From Kryptolebias marmoratus (Eukaryota; Chordata; Actinopteri; Cyprinodontiformes; Rivulidae): a stretch of 64,000 bases of DNA. Where the stretch lies: NCBI RefSeq assembly GCF_001649575.2, contig NC_051431.1:10727536-10791535 (forward strand), read 5' to 3'. Position numbers and translations under genes: made by a program. Below the pieces are notes generated by a model. That model saw nothing but the letters and a program-made list of their open reading frames with translations. It had not been told where the DNA came from and made no database searches. Positions 27,501 to 41,885 of this stretch are shown piece by piece; the first letter of the stretch is position 1; each line of letters starts with the position of its first letter.

Positions 27501-30070
27501 GTTTTTGTCTTTGTTCAAAGTATGCTGAATTTACGTTAAGTGAAACATTCAGTCACTGAAGGACATTTCGAAGGTGAAAAGATTTCCTCAACTTGGCTTT
27601 ATTCCTTTTATTGGAAGCTCAGAAAGTTTGTAATTTTTAAGGAAAGTCACAATTATTACCTAATATACTATATGAGTCTTATTTGTGAGCACAATAAAGT
27701 CCTAACCAGTATTATATCACCTTAACTAAAATTTCCCTTGGGAGCTTGTATTCCTTAGTCTGCATCTCTTTTACTACTATTTCCTCAACTGCTTTTACAA
27801 TCTTATTAAGCAACAAAGCCGATCCCTCTATTTGACCATAATGCCCAATAAAAAAAAAAAAACTTTATGGCTGCATACATTTACTTTCAGCTGTTTGCAT
27901 ATATATTGCTCTTCAGCCCGCAGTGCAGTCGTTTGTAGAGTGGTGTTGTGCTCAGCTGCCGTGGAGGACAGGTAGTATTGAGAGATGTTGTAAAAGAACT
28001 TGCTTTATCGTGTGTTTGTTCTGGCATGTTAACGGTTGGCTTTACAGTGTTGATTATGGTCCACCAGGAGAGCAGGAAGTATTAACTTCACAGGGAAAAT
28101 GTGATGTTGTCGGGAAAAGGACCGAAGGAGGTTATAATGTACTTTTTTTTATACAGGTTGTGCATGTTCTCACAGTGAATCAAATAAGAACACAGAGGGC
28201 ATTGCTTGTCTTCTGCTGTCTAATATCTGGAGCTAAAGAAAACAAAATTAGTTACCGACTGTCTAACCCTGATTTGCACTACTGGAGCATTATGTCAGCA
28301 TATGAAAAGGAATAATCACATCTGTTATGTCTGTTGCATTGCGTGTTGCATGCACGTATGAATATTCAATTATTTTTATTTATTTTGATGGTTGCCTGCA
28401 CTGATATTGCCATTTGCTTTAGACCAGCATCACAAGCAGACATTCCTGTTGTATGACTTTGCTTTACAACCACTTGATTTTGATGCTATGAATCCCTTAC
28501 AGTTAATATTTATAGATTCATTTGACATAACCATTATATAATAATTCCTTGCTCAGAATTGTTTCTCCACAGTGGACCAGTTTCTGCTCCAGTCTGACTT
28601 CACATATATATTCAGTCTGTTGCACAACTCAGGGTTTGTGTGCCTCTTCTTGTGCACTTGTGGATGTTCTCTCAGCTGCTTTAGCTGACATCATCCACAG
28701 TGTGCTCCTCTGCACATACTGTACTCTGACACTGCAGGTTCAACCACACATTAGCTTTCACATCTCTTGTCCATTATCTAAGCTGCAACCATTATCAAAT
28801 CATGTATTGCTGTTAGTATCAGTTCATGTTACTGTGCTTTTTTTTCCATAGTGGTTTATCAGCCTGCATGACTGTCTTTAGGTTTCCTCCTTGCTCCATT
28901 TCCTTTCTGTCTTGCGACAATTCTTCACTCCGTCTCTGACACCGTCAGTCATTAGCTTAACTCCCAGAGCGGAAAGCAGGGCTGCGTGTGTGTGTGCACA
29001 TGTGAGAGAGTGCTATAGAAAGTGTGCCAGCCAGTTCTTATTGCAGGGTCACTCAGGGGCGACATTGCCAATGTCTGGACTCAGAATCCCAATGGGCTCT
29101 GGAAAATCTGCGTGCGCGCACCCACAGACACACACAGACACACACGTAATGCAGGTGCCATGTGACACAAAGTCTAGCCAGGTTTGACTGGAGATAAGAG
29201 CACCTGTTCTCTTTTTTCCCCTATCACTCCCACACACAAATGCAGGGTAATCTGCAGGTTCTGCCTCCCCGTGGTAGAGAAGAGCGATGAGGATGTGAAA
29301 GTGATGGTAGAGATGGCGCCGGCTGGCTGACTGGCTGGGCCAAAGGACCCCAGGGAGGTTTGACTGATTGAGGCTGCCTCCAAGTCCTCTGTATAGCGTG
29401 TGTGAGTGTGTTAAAGGGGGGCTGTCTGTGTATTGTGGCAGATGGTATGATGGGGTTTGAACCAGTTTGGTTCCTATCAGCGCTGGACCAGGTCATGGCA
29501 ACCTTTTCAGCTGAAAGGTGACTGGAATAACTCTGAGGCTCAAGGTTATAAGATTATTAAGTTGGGAATACCTGCTCAGCAACATATATTTCATGTATCT
29601 AAACAGGTGAAAATAATAGGCATTTTGTTTTTTTGTTTGTTTGAGGCAGGTTTCCTTCTTTGGTTTGATGATGGCTAAAATATATCCTGTCTCATAACTG
29701 TAGTGTAAGTGAAAAGGCATAAAGTAGAAAAAAAAATAGCTTTTAGCTCATAGAGTAAAATGTAGCCTAAATTGCAAAAATGCTGTCTGTGCAAAATGAA
29801 TGCATCTGTTGGGGGGAAAGTCTATTTTTATAGTTAAATCTTTGATAATATTTGAAAATATATAATACATGACCCATAAATTGTTTGATTTATTTATTTT
29901 TATTTAGGAATGATTTTACCTTTCGTTGTCTTTATTTCATTTCCATTTATGAACTGTTACTGTTTCACGCTGTTGGTTTGCATTAGATTGCATCAGATTA
30001 ATTAGGCTGCTTTGGGTTGGCTGCAGAAGTGAAGCCTACCTGGGAGAATCTGGATACCTGGATGTGCTTG
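24556..30070. other. Non-coding stretch, no gene recognised
   Basis: Contains a (TA)n run at 25948-25971, a TGCC tandem patch at 25641-25665, a C/T-rich patch at 26120-26290, a poly-A run at 27849-27861 and CA/GT words around 28985-29000 and 29125-29145. Open frames at 27923-28315 and 28549-28851 have no recognisable domain. Confidence 0.45.
25948..25971. repeat. Simple repeat (TA)n
   Basis: About eleven TA units. Confidence 0.9.
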
Positions 30071-30300
30071 TTCATACAGCCACTAGCCATTACATTAAGA
30101 CCAAATTCCTAATACAGAATAGGTTATTTGTTTATCACCAAAAAGCTTCTGAACAATAGGAGCATAGACAGAGAATATCTAGATGATGTTTTGGGGTGTT
30201 TCGGAGGGTCAAGGAGGGTCTTATTTGATTAAGATTGCTTCTCCCAAATGCAACTGTGAGCCATTAAATTGGTATGTGGGAAACTTGGACATCAGGAGAA
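30070..30300 (+). repeat. Possible decayed teleost interspersed repeat
   Basis: Words such as GCCATTACATTAAGACCA, CCTAATACAGAATAGGTTAT and GGAGCATAGACAGAG are in the order I remember from a fish repeat containing ATTACATTAAAACCACC and CCTAATATTGTGTAGGT. The later part (ATTAAATTGGTATGTGGGAA) also fits loosely. The match is from memory and the copy is heavily diverged. Confidence 0.35.
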
Positions 30301-31900
30301 TCCCTCAAGCTTATTGTCTTGTTTTAGAGAACAAAACACAATGAGAAACGAGTGAAGAAGTGCACAAATAAGAAATAAACTGTTTGATTGATGCAGGAAG
30401 AAAAAAACGATTTGAAACTGGATTTTAACAAATGCACAATAACAAAATGATCCAGAGTTTTTGTTTTTGCTCTCAGTTTAGACAAATGTGGGTTTGTTTC
30501 ATTTTTTTCTGGCACTGTCACCCTGTCTTCTGAAGTGAGTTAAAGGGGACATTTAAAAGAGCAGGAGACCTATTTAACTTGTGTGTGAGCATCTGCTGTG
30601 TGTGTCCGTCAGAGGTGGAAGGGACAGATTTACATCCATGTACAGGGGCGATGAAGGCCATTTCTCCCTTCTCTGAGCTGTCTGGCATTAGTCCAGTTTC
30701 ATTCATTCACAGCCCACAGGCCTCTTCTCTCACCTCCATAATCTTTCTCCTCTGCCAACAAAGAATCTGCTTTCATATTATCTTCATTTTTAATCCCTTC
30801 ACCAACTTTAAATGTCACTTCACTCTTTCAGCTTCTCCATTTTCTGCCTCCTGTATTGTTTTTTCATTTATAGCACAGACTTCATCAGTTGATCCTGAGA
30901 AAATAAGTTTCACTAATGGCTTCAAATTGAATGAAATCAGTTTGTCAGACCGTGTTCATATCTCAGTATATGAAAAGATCCAAAGACTGCAACAAACTAA
31001 AAAATACTGAAGAAATATGTAAAAATTCTTTGTTCAATTATTAGACATAATGGTAACCTTAGTTTGGGGAAAAACATAATCATTACTTTTTTTTTCTTTT
31101 ATCATTTTCATTCTTGACAAGTCGTTCTTCTATAGTTCCATTACAGAAAATGTGATGTGCAGCCAGCTTTTAGGATAGTATATTAGCTTTAATACCTTGC
31201 AGTAGGGACACACAATAAATAGCTGTGAAGCAATAAAGGAAACATAAAAATCACAATGAGGCACTTAAAATAAAAACATAAAAACAATATTAGAACTATA
31301 ACAAATATAGGTAGCACTTAAAGTGTCATCCAAGTATGACAAGTACACGATTCTATCAGATTTTGGTTCATGTTAGAGGAGCAATAACTTTATTTAGTAC
31401 TCGTTAAAAAAACAAAAAGTCACACCTTGTAGAGCACCTTTGATTGATTACACAGAGCTCTTACTGTTCAACATGATGTTGGCCAAACATCTTGAAGCGT
31501 TGCTTACTCTTAAAGAGTAAAGTAAAATAAAGCATGATTAATTGAAAACTTTTCAGAGCTGGAAAACTAGAACCTACTTTATATAATGTTAGCATTTAGG
31601 AACACATTGTTAGTCACTCATTTCAGCTCAGTATGAGAGCCTCTGCTGTTGTCTTGCAGCTGTTTTTTTTCTCCTTTGCTGCAGCCATAGATTGCATATC
31701 ATTGCTCTGTGCAGGGTAGGCTTTTTCTGAAACTACTTGGTGCATCTCAGCCAGAAACAGAGCAGAGGAGAGCTGGCATTAGTCAAATAAATGTTAGCTG
31801 CTCAAACTAATAACAAACTGATATGCAAAGATATTAATCAAACTAGAGAAACTGCATTTTCTGCAAGAATGCAGTGTGAAAGTTGTGTGAATGACTGCTA
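30301..31900. other. Non-coding stretch, no gene recognised
   Basis: An open frame of about 140 codons at 30579-31010 lies in C/T-rich DNA and shows no domain, signal peptide or splice support. The rest is AT-rich and featureless. Confidence 0.45.
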
Positions 31901-32340
31901 AAATTGATGACTGCTGAAATCTGAAGTTGAAACTGAGTAGTCAAAGCTAAAAAAAAATCTATCCAAAAGCTAAAGTTAGCAAAAGGTTTGTTAAAAGCTT
32001 AAAATAGCAAAACAGTAGCTAGAAACTAAAAAATAACAAAAGGCTAGCTAGAAGCTGAAAGTAGCAGAACCATTGCTAAAAGTAGCAAAAGGCTAGCTAA
32101 ACATAGAGGAAGAGCAATCTTTTTTAATGAACTGAAGAGATCTCAAAGTTTTTTATTTGGAAATATTTGTAAATAAAGTGAAATATTTTTTAAAAAAGTA
32201 GACAAAAATTAAAAGTCATAGCACCCATCTTCTGATTGAGCTGAACATTTTATGAATGGCACAATGTTTAAAGAAAGAAATTAACAATCAGGAACCCAAT
32301 AGTGTGGATGTTGACTAATCAAAATCCTCACTTTGTTTTA
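31900..32340. repeat. Dispersed repeat family C, copy 2, with AGCTA minisatellite-like core
   Basis: The first part (about 31935-32110) is a degenerate tandem array of roughly 28-35-bp units built from GGCTAGCTAGAAGCTGAAA and AGTAGCAAAAGGCTAGCTAA. It is followed by AAAAGTCATAGCACCCATCT, CTGATTGAGCTGAACATTTT and ATAGTGTGGATGTTGACTAA. The latter words recur in order at 3335-3800, so both are copies of one family. Confidence 0.65.
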
Positions 32341-34090
32341 AGACCTCTTGATTTCCACATTGAGCGTAAGATCTTCATCTTCTTCATGGAAAAAAAGCAC
32401 TTCAGCCGTGGTAACGGGTTCTGTGTTTATACTGATGTTTCAAGAAAGCTGTAAAGTGACGATATATGGATGGGGTTCCCCACGTAGGATGAAAGTGCAC
32501 GTTTGGGTCCTAAATTCTTAGTAAAGCCCTGGCAAAGATCTACACTTAAACAATTTTTTTGTGAACGTTAAAATCCCTAAATAGGTAGTTTTGATTAACT
32601 TATTTCTTCTTTTCCATGCCTGAAGTACAAACTAAGTGTACTTTCCGAGTAGCTACAGGCTAAAAGGCAGAGCTCGGTATCTTTCATCAAAGTGGCCAGA
32701 ATCGGATGGCAGTATCAAATGGGTTTAGCCTTCCTCAAGACCTGCTTGTTGTAAATATCTCTTAACGGGTCTTGACTCAGCCCCAAACCCTTTTTGCTTG
32801 TCAGCCCTGTCAAACGTATTCTTAACGGCTGTGTGTCCGGCACTCAGATGAATTGATCGTTCACCACACACACACACACACACACACACCTATCTCCAAT
32901 TACCTAGCATTTCCTAAATCTTTATGCTAACCACATCAGGTTAAATAAAGTCTCTAAGTTGGTGTCCTCATTGTGACAAAAAACAATTAATATGGGGAAA
33001 CAATATAAGTATTTATAGTCATCCCTTTTATCACCCTCAATGATATATTTTTCCTGTCACTTGAGCGTAATGGGATAAATATTCAATTTAAAAAAAAAAG
33101 TTATTGTGATCTGTTTTTGCTCCCTTTATCTTCATTTCCCTTGTTGTTGTTGTGATACATCCGGTGGGTTCAAGGTCTCGTCTGCATCAGCATCTCTTCC
33201 TCTCTGCATCCTCTCTCTCTCTCCACTCGGTCTCTACCATAAATTTACCAACACACATATCAGCACACACAACACACACATACATATAAACACATACACA
33301 CACAAATCAATACAAGGCTTCTTGGCACTGCCAGAGCCCAAAATGACTATAGATTTTCTGTCTACCCAGCCACTAAATTATGCAAACCTCTGGTTTATGT
33401 TCCAGTACTTTTTTTGGCATTCTCACCCAAGAAATGAGATGATAAGGTTTTACACTGTGGCAAAACTTGTATGATACGGGTACACAGTAAGTTAGCAGGA
33501 AGAAACACTTCTGTACAGGATCAACTGATTTGCTTTGGATAATGTGCTCCAGCTCTGGGCTTGGAACAGAATAATTACAAGTTGTATATTGGTATAGATT
33601 TTGAAATTAGTGCCACGTATTATGAAGACCATAAATTTCCTGCTGAGATCAGGATTTTGCTTAAGTGTTGAATAATAATCTGTGGATATCGGTGTTGGAG
33701 GTTCCGTTTTACACACATCCACATACTTGATTACTGATTGAATAAAAGTGAGATTTCATTTTTCAAGGAGCCATTTATTAAGTTGAGGGTGAGAAAAAGT
33801 CCTGCATTTGTTTCTTGAAAGATCATTTATTTGCGAACTCAAAATTTATCCTACATGATCGCATCTTGTAAAGTTGGAGAACAAATGCAAAGAAGACAAG
33901 CAAAATTTCCTACTCTGCTATGGAATTTGACAAATTATTGGAAATTTACTATAAAAATGTAGGTACAGACAGAAAACTTGTGATCAAAGTATGAGAAGTT
34001 GTTAGGATCTATCTATGATATTGATGTTTTCTTTTGAAATTGACTTTCTCAGATAAAAATGATATAACTACCCTGCCCTTACTGTGTCTT
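32341..34090. other. Non-coding stretch with CA repeats
   Basis: Contains a (CA)n run at 32865-32890 and a CA-rich patch at 33250-33305. No gene recognised. Confidence 0.45.
32865..32890. repeat. Simple repeat (CA)n
   Basis: Thirteen consecutive CA units. Confidence 0.9.
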
Positions 34091-34094
34091 TTGA

Positions 34095-34170
34095 GCTTGT
34101 TGGGACTTTCTTTGGACTGAAACGACAATTGCTGGGATTTGGCACTATAAATAAACTGAACTAAGTGGAC
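34095..34170 (+). repeat. Possible LINE/SINE 3' tail remnant
   Basis: GGGATTTGGCACTATAAATA-AACTGAACTAA resembles the frequent fish retroelement tail 'tttggcgctatataaataaa-ttgaattgaa'. Only the tail is recognisable. Confidence 0.4.
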
Positions 34171-34280
34171 TGTAACAATCATAAATATATTTATATTTGA
34201 GCTTTTTGATCAGGTTGTACATTTCAAGAGTGCTATTCAATTCTATTTAAATTTATTTATTCATTGGTAAAGAAAAACGT

Positions 34281-34992
34281 AGAGGAATAATTTGGATTTT
34301 TTTTTTTTGAAGTGGTGTTTTGTGGAGCTTCTATCAGTAATCAATATCTTACCTGCAGCAGAAGTCATTCAGAACATTATCAATTTAAAAGATCAGGCAG
34401 CTGTTCTCTCAGAGGAAGATGGGTTAACAGGAAGTCCAAGTGGGACCAGTTCCAAATCAAATTTATGCTGTTTGAAAACTTCACAGCGGTTCATGCAAAC
34501 GTTGAGTCAGTTTGCAGCTCATCATCAGGACCAGTCCATGTAAAATCTGTTTCACAAAAAAGCGTAAGCATAACCAAACAGAAATTCTATCTGACGCAAA
34601 AGAAAGACCATTTTCAAACACCAATCAAACTAGTGGTTTAAGACAACACTTTTTAAATATACTTGTTATTATTTTACGCCACATTTCTTTTTTTATCAAA
34701 CACTGACTTACACAGTGACACTTAACATTTTACAACAGAAGTGCACCATTCCTGGTAACGGATCATAGTTGAGTCCACCTTCAACTGTGATCCGTTACCA
34801 GTAATGCTAATGGATCACAGTTTGCCTAATGCCAAAGTGACAGCGGCGTAAAAGTTTATAAAACAACCTGCTTGAATGAACCGCTGTGAAATTTAAGACA
34901 GCAGAAATACACTTTGAGTGATTTCTGCTGCAGGTAGGATACTGATTACCCATAATAACTACACATATTACTTCTTCAAGATTCCTTTTATG
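34281..34992. repeat. Foldback (large inverted-repeat) element
   Basis: Left arm words ATCAATATCTTACCTGCAGC-AGAAGTCATTC and AAAACTTCACAGCGGTTCAT recur as reverse complements on the right (AACCGCTGTGAAATTTAAGA, GATTTCTGCTGCAGGTAGGA, TACTGATTACCC). The arms converge on a near-perfect hairpin at 34752-34801. The left end GAATAATTTGGATTTTTT-TGAAGTGG resembles the family B terminus (GATAGTTCAGATTTTT-TGAAGTGG), so it probably belongs to the same non-autonomous DNA transposon group. No transposase is present. A hAT-type MITE sits at its right edge (35001-35214). Confidence 0.65.
34752..34801. repeat. Hairpin at the centre of the foldback element
   Basis: Two 21-bp arms, 34752-34772 and 34781-34801, are reverse complements with a single mismatch (CTGGTAACGGATCATAGTTG-A versus its complement with C for T). 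The loop is 8 bases, GTCCACCT. Confidence 0.9.
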
Positions 34993-35000
34993 TTCTAAGT

Positions 35001-35214
35001 CGGGGGTGGGCAATCCTGATCCTGGAGGGCCACTATCCTCCATGTTTTCCTTGTTTCTCTGCTCCAACACACCTGATTCAGTGGTTAAATCACCTCTTCA
35101 TGTTCTGCAGAAGCCTGTTAATCACCCATTGATTCTAATCAGGTGTGTTGGAGCAGAGGAACAAGTAAAACATGCAGGATGGTGGCCCCCGAGGACCAGG
35201 GTTTCCCATCTCTG
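35001..35214. mobile_element. hAT-type MITE, complete, with 8-bp target-site duplication
   Basis: A 214-bp element starting CGGGGGTGGGCAATCCTG and ending GGGTTTCCCATCTCTG, with imperfect terminal inverted repeats. Internally the words TGCTCCAACACACCTGATTC and AATCAGGTGTGTTGGAGCAG form a long inverted repeat, so the whole element can fold back. It is flanked by identical TTCTAAGT at 34993-35000 and 35215-35222; an 8-bp duplication is the hallmark of hAT transposition. I recognise the sequence as a common fish MITE. It is non-autonomous and needs a transposase from elsewhere in the genome. Confidence 0.88.
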
Positions 35215-35222
35215 TTCTAAGT

Positions 35223-36435
35223 GATGAGAGAGCTAGTCTTTATAGCTAAACTGAAGCCTTTTCTGTGTAAAGTTATGTGTGCATGGATGCATTCAGGTTA
35301 GTGTGTTTCTGTGCATCTTTGTGCAACTCCTGAAAGTGTTTGTGTGTGTGTGTTGGGGAATGGGGGGGTTATTTCTAAGGTGGGCTAATAGTTTGTCTGC
35401 CTCGGCTTGTGACGGGGCCATCTGTAACTCTGAGGGGAAATTGAAATGATCGGCTCACTCAGTCTCCCAGCAGCTCCATTACCTCAAACATCTCTCACAC
35501 ACACACACAAACACACACCATCATTTATTCTCACCATTTCTCTCCATCCTTCTCACTTGCTCATCTTTCTGACTGTTGTCTTATCCTCTACATAACTTTT
35601 TCTTCCACGATTTTCTGACTATAATTTAATTTATTTTTTTGTATCTGTCTTCCGTCTTTATTTCTTATCATCCACTCGGTCTATCTCTGTCAATATTCCC
35701 AAAAGTCTCATTTCAGGAGCCTTTGCCTGTGTGTGTGTGTATGTGTGTGTGTGAGAGAGAGAGAGACTGATGAACAGAAAAGGGGAAAAAGCCTGTTGTC
35801 TGTCGGGGAAAGCATTAAGATGGATTTGGAAAAGTTGAAGTGACAGCAGAACAAAGGTCATGGAGGTTCGGGTCATACAGAATCCAGAGTCAAGCTGCTG
35901 TATTGCTTTCACCCAATCCTCTTTTTATTAAAGAGAAGATAAGAAGGTAAGAAAAAAAAACAGAAGGCAAAAAAAAGAAAGGAACTACATCTCTGTAAAA
36001 TAATCATTGATCACTCGTCAGTGGTTGATTTTGCCTAATGAGCTGCTTGTTCTTTCTGGGAGGCAGATTAATGAGAAAAAGCAGCGGCGCCTGCCGCACT
36101 GAAACCAGACATTTTTGTGATACTGTTATGTTTCAACCACATGTTTGCATTACCTTAAAAGAAAATCTGTAAGACATTTTTTGTTTGTTTTCTGAGACCA
36201 TTATGGCCCACACCCAGCTCAGCACATGATGAACACAGCCAGGGACTGAAACGCAGTAACTGCAGGAGAATAAGTGTCTGTTTCAGAGTGGAAGCATTTC
36301 TAATATGTGATGTATTTCTTTGTGTTCTAAAGAAGGATAATCAGTGTGCCATTCAAAAAGAAAGGCCTAGCACTTCTTAAAGGATGCATATTGCCCGCTG
36401 CCTTACATGCCAGAGTTTTAGACAAAGATCATCCT
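35223..36435. other. Non-coding stretch with microsatellites
   Basis: Contains GT/CA runs at 35339-35354 and 35494-35518 and a compound (GT)n(GA)n at 35729-35766. The part near 35980-36130 is free of repeats, with a GC-richer core (AAGCAGCGGCGCCTGCCGCA), and could be conserved non-coding DNA. Confidence 0.45.
35729..35766. repeat. Compound microsatellite (GT)n(GA)n
   Basis: A GT run with one A interruption passes into a GA run. Confidence 0.9.
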
Positions 36436-36439
36436 ACGT

Positions 36440-36945
36440 TCTGAAATGACAGTTTTAGCGTTTGTCCAAACCTTGTACATGATGTTATGTGATTTTATTT
36501 GATATTGAGAGATCTTGCAAGATGTGTTTGTGATCTAAATGTGCGTTTCACTGAAATCTGTCTAGTGGTTCATGGGAAATTCTGCTAACAGACACAACTG
36601 ACTGTAGTAGTTAATGGCAACATTTTAAACACAGATCATTCACTTAGTGGTCTGAGCATGTCTTGAGGATGACTTTTAGCTAATCCCACACCAAACTGTA
36701 GCTCAATATTTCTGAAATTGACTGAGTTTTAACTATTTTTGGTGTTTGAAAAGGTTGCCTAGCTGTGGCAGCCATTTTGGATGGGGTTGACATTGAACCA
36801 TGATCAGTTGCAAAAGTACTTCCGATGATTACTTTCTGAGTTTTATTTAAATTTGTCCAGTGGTTGATGAGACATTTTACTAATGCCACAGACGGACATG
36901 TGCACATACACACACATGCACGCGCACACACAAACATGGGAAAAA
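36440..36945 (-). repeat. Dispersed repeat family A, copy 4, reverse orientation
   Basis: The reverse complement carries the family A words in order. On the plus strand they appear as GTGGCAGCCATTTTGGATGG, GATTACTTTCTGAG, AAATTTGTCCAGTGGTTGAT and GAGACATTTTACTAATGCC. An upstream half-copy shows ACTGAAATCTGTCTAGTGGT and CATGGGAAATTCTGCTAA, so this looks like two partial units in tandem, as at 1013-1650. It lies about 1 kb upstream of iqcj exon A. Confidence 0.65.
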
Positions 36946-37002
36946 CATTATCACCTCTTCGCTTTTGGCAGTGAGTGATTTAAAATGCAGTTTTTTTAAT
37001 GC

Positions 37003-37270
37003 TTAAAGTGTTAGTTCAGATATTTTAAAGTGACTTTCTGCAGAAAGGTTATGAACAATTAATATTGTACCTGTTTTAGATACTTCTTTGAATGAAATGT
37101 TTTGGCCTTGGCTTCATTAAGACTAGCTATTACCTTGTGAATTTGGTCAAAATGAAACCCTATTTTTCTAAATTGATGATGCTCAAAGTGCTATCTACAA
37201 CCAACAAGATATTATTTGTTCAAAACCTGTCCACAGAACCCCACTTAAAAGATTTGAACAAACCCTTCAA
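37003..37270. repeat. Dispersed inverted-repeat family B, copy 1
   Basis: Starts TTAAAGTGTTAGTTCAGATA and ends TTGAACAAACCCTTCAA, which are imperfect terminal inverted repeats. Shared words with the other copies are GACTAGCTATTACCTTGTGA, CAAAGTGCTATCTACAACCA, ACAAGATATTATTTGTTCA and CCACAGAACCCCACTTAAA. At 268 bp it is shorter than the copies at 48848 and 55088 and lacks their middle. It resembles a MITE and has no coding capacity. Confidence 0.65.
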
Positions 37271-37972
37271 GTCATTTGCAGCATGTATCGTTTATACAGA
37301 TAGTTACACAGTTCTAATTAGGATCTTGACTGTAAACACAGAAGTTCTCTGTGGTGAAGCTGGTTGATGCCCAGCGCCCTGATGTGACCCTCTTGGCTCA
37401 TCAGGAAGAACTGCTCCACTTAAACTTTGCTGCTCCTTTGTAATTGAATTAGTCTGCTCAATTATGTAGAGGCAGGCCTGTCCTCATTACACGGCACTAT
37501 TAAAACACATGAATGGAGCCAAGGGGAGGAGAGCAGCTTGCGAAGAGAGGAGAGGCGAGCTAAAAGTCATTTTCCTAAAAGCATAAAGTTTTATAGCTCT
37601 GTCTTCAAACTGTCTGCTGCTGCTTCTGTATGGTGGTGCTGTAGTTACATGAATGATGTCCTTCTGTATCCTATCTGCTTTGCCTTCGGGCTGATTGCAG
37701 GAAAAAAAATGTTAAGGCAGCAGATTTAATCAGGTTCTTTCAAAGCGATCTTCGCCAACTGCTCAAGTAAACACCTAGCTGAGCCAACACTGCCAACCCA
37801 CTTCCTTCAGGGGGCTCTTAGCTCAGCAAAACTGATGTAAATCTATCACACATCTATTCATATCTGCACACGCATGAACTGCAGGGGTCTCCTGTCATCT
37901 TCAGAGTCAAAGCCAACAGATTTCTTATTTCTGGCTGCTTGACTGTTTGTCCTCCTTGTCTCACTTCTCCAG
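37271..37972. other. Non-coding stretch just upstream of iqcj exon A
   Basis: Probably intron sequence, since exon A begins with an acceptor site. The segment 37370-37530 is repeat-free and contains TGTAATTGAATTAGTCTG and CTCAATTATG, homeobox-type TAAT cores that would fit an enhancer. Nothing here is decisive. Confidence 0.4.
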
Positions 37973-38037
37973 GATCAGCTGAAGAACCACCAGAGAGGCC
38001 ACAAGCATGGTAATGATGAAGCTCTCCAGCTGCAGAG
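37973..38037 (+). CDS. iqcj-schip1: iqcj-schip1 coding exon (A), upstream of the IQ motif
   Basis: Internal coding exon of the IQCJ part of IQCJ-SCHIP1. It is 65 nt, preceded by a pyrimidine-rich tract ending in CTTCTCCAG and followed by the donor GTGGGT. Read from its first base it encodes 21 residues, DQLKNHQRGHKHGNDEALQLQ, plus two bases (AG) that complete a Ser codon with the next exon. The ND...NQL spacing across the junction resembles the start of mammalian IQCJ as I remember it. The stretch NHQRGHKHG is His- and base-rich and looks like extra length against the mammalian protein. The exon starts in phase 0, so a short upstream exon carrying the start codon is expected; I could not find it. 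A second GT at 38010 cannot be the true donor, because splicing there reads into a stop in exon B. Gene identity rests mainly on exon C, and this exon on frame continuity and splice sites. Confidence 0.8.
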
Positions 38038-38230
38038 GTGGGTTTGCTTACACACAATAATAAACAGAATGAGCAGCCTGCTCCTGTGCTTCTGCAAAAC
38101 CTCATTTCTCTGCTCAGGGGACTCGAGAAGCGCTGTTTAATTACTGATAACCCAGATTGAACTTGTACATCTGTGTGTGTGTGTGTCCTTTGAGTGTCCT
38201 CTAATACTTCCTCTCATCTCTCCTGCCCAG
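38038..38230 (+). other. iqcj-schip1 intron between exons A and B
   Basis: Short 193-bp phase-2 intron with canonical GT-AG ends (GTGGGT donor, CTCTCCTGCCCAG acceptor). It contains a short GT run near 38171-38188 and no other feature. It is very small compared with the introns on either side of the exon cluster. Confidence 0.8.
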
Positions 38231-38302
38231 TAATCAGTTGACAATGAACCTAGACAACAACATCAATATGAACCTCCCGCCCATTGAGACCAAGGTGTTG
38301 AT
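38231..38302 (+). CDS. iqcj-schip1: iqcj-schip1 coding exon (B), linker before the IQ motif
   Basis: 72-nt coding exon between acceptor CTCTCCTGCCCAG and donor GTGAGT. In the frame set by exon A, the first base completes a Ser codon (AG|T). It then encodes NQLTMNLDNN followed by INMNLPPIETKVL, and ends with AT, the first two bases of an Ile codon finished by exon C. The pattern NQL...NN-I...NL-P-E-KV matches the region just before the IQ motif in vertebrate IQCJ, where I recall a similar Asn/Leu-rich segment ending in ESKVKIIQRAWR. The exon keeps the frame open through both junctions (phase 2 in, phase 2 out). Coding status is well supported by the splice sites, phase agreement and continuity into the IQ motif. 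Confidence 0.88.
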
Positions 38303-41840
<3,538 letters not shown>

Positions 41841-41849
41841 AAACACACG

Positions 41850-41885
<36 letters not shown>

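Noticed and set aside
30579..31010. 143-codon open frame
   Set aside because: Ser/Phe/Pro-rich translation of C/T-rich sequence with no domain or splice evidence.
1..37972. First coding exon of iqcj (expected Met-rich start ending near ...LKRLQ)
   Set aside because: I scanned for an ATG followed by a LEELK-like peptide ending in phase 0 at a GT and found no convincing candidate. It probably lies outside the window.
38010..38011. Alternative donor GTAATG inside exon A
   Set aside because: Using it joins CAT G to exon B in a frame that meets TGA after three codons. The donor at 38038 keeps the frame open through the IQ motif.
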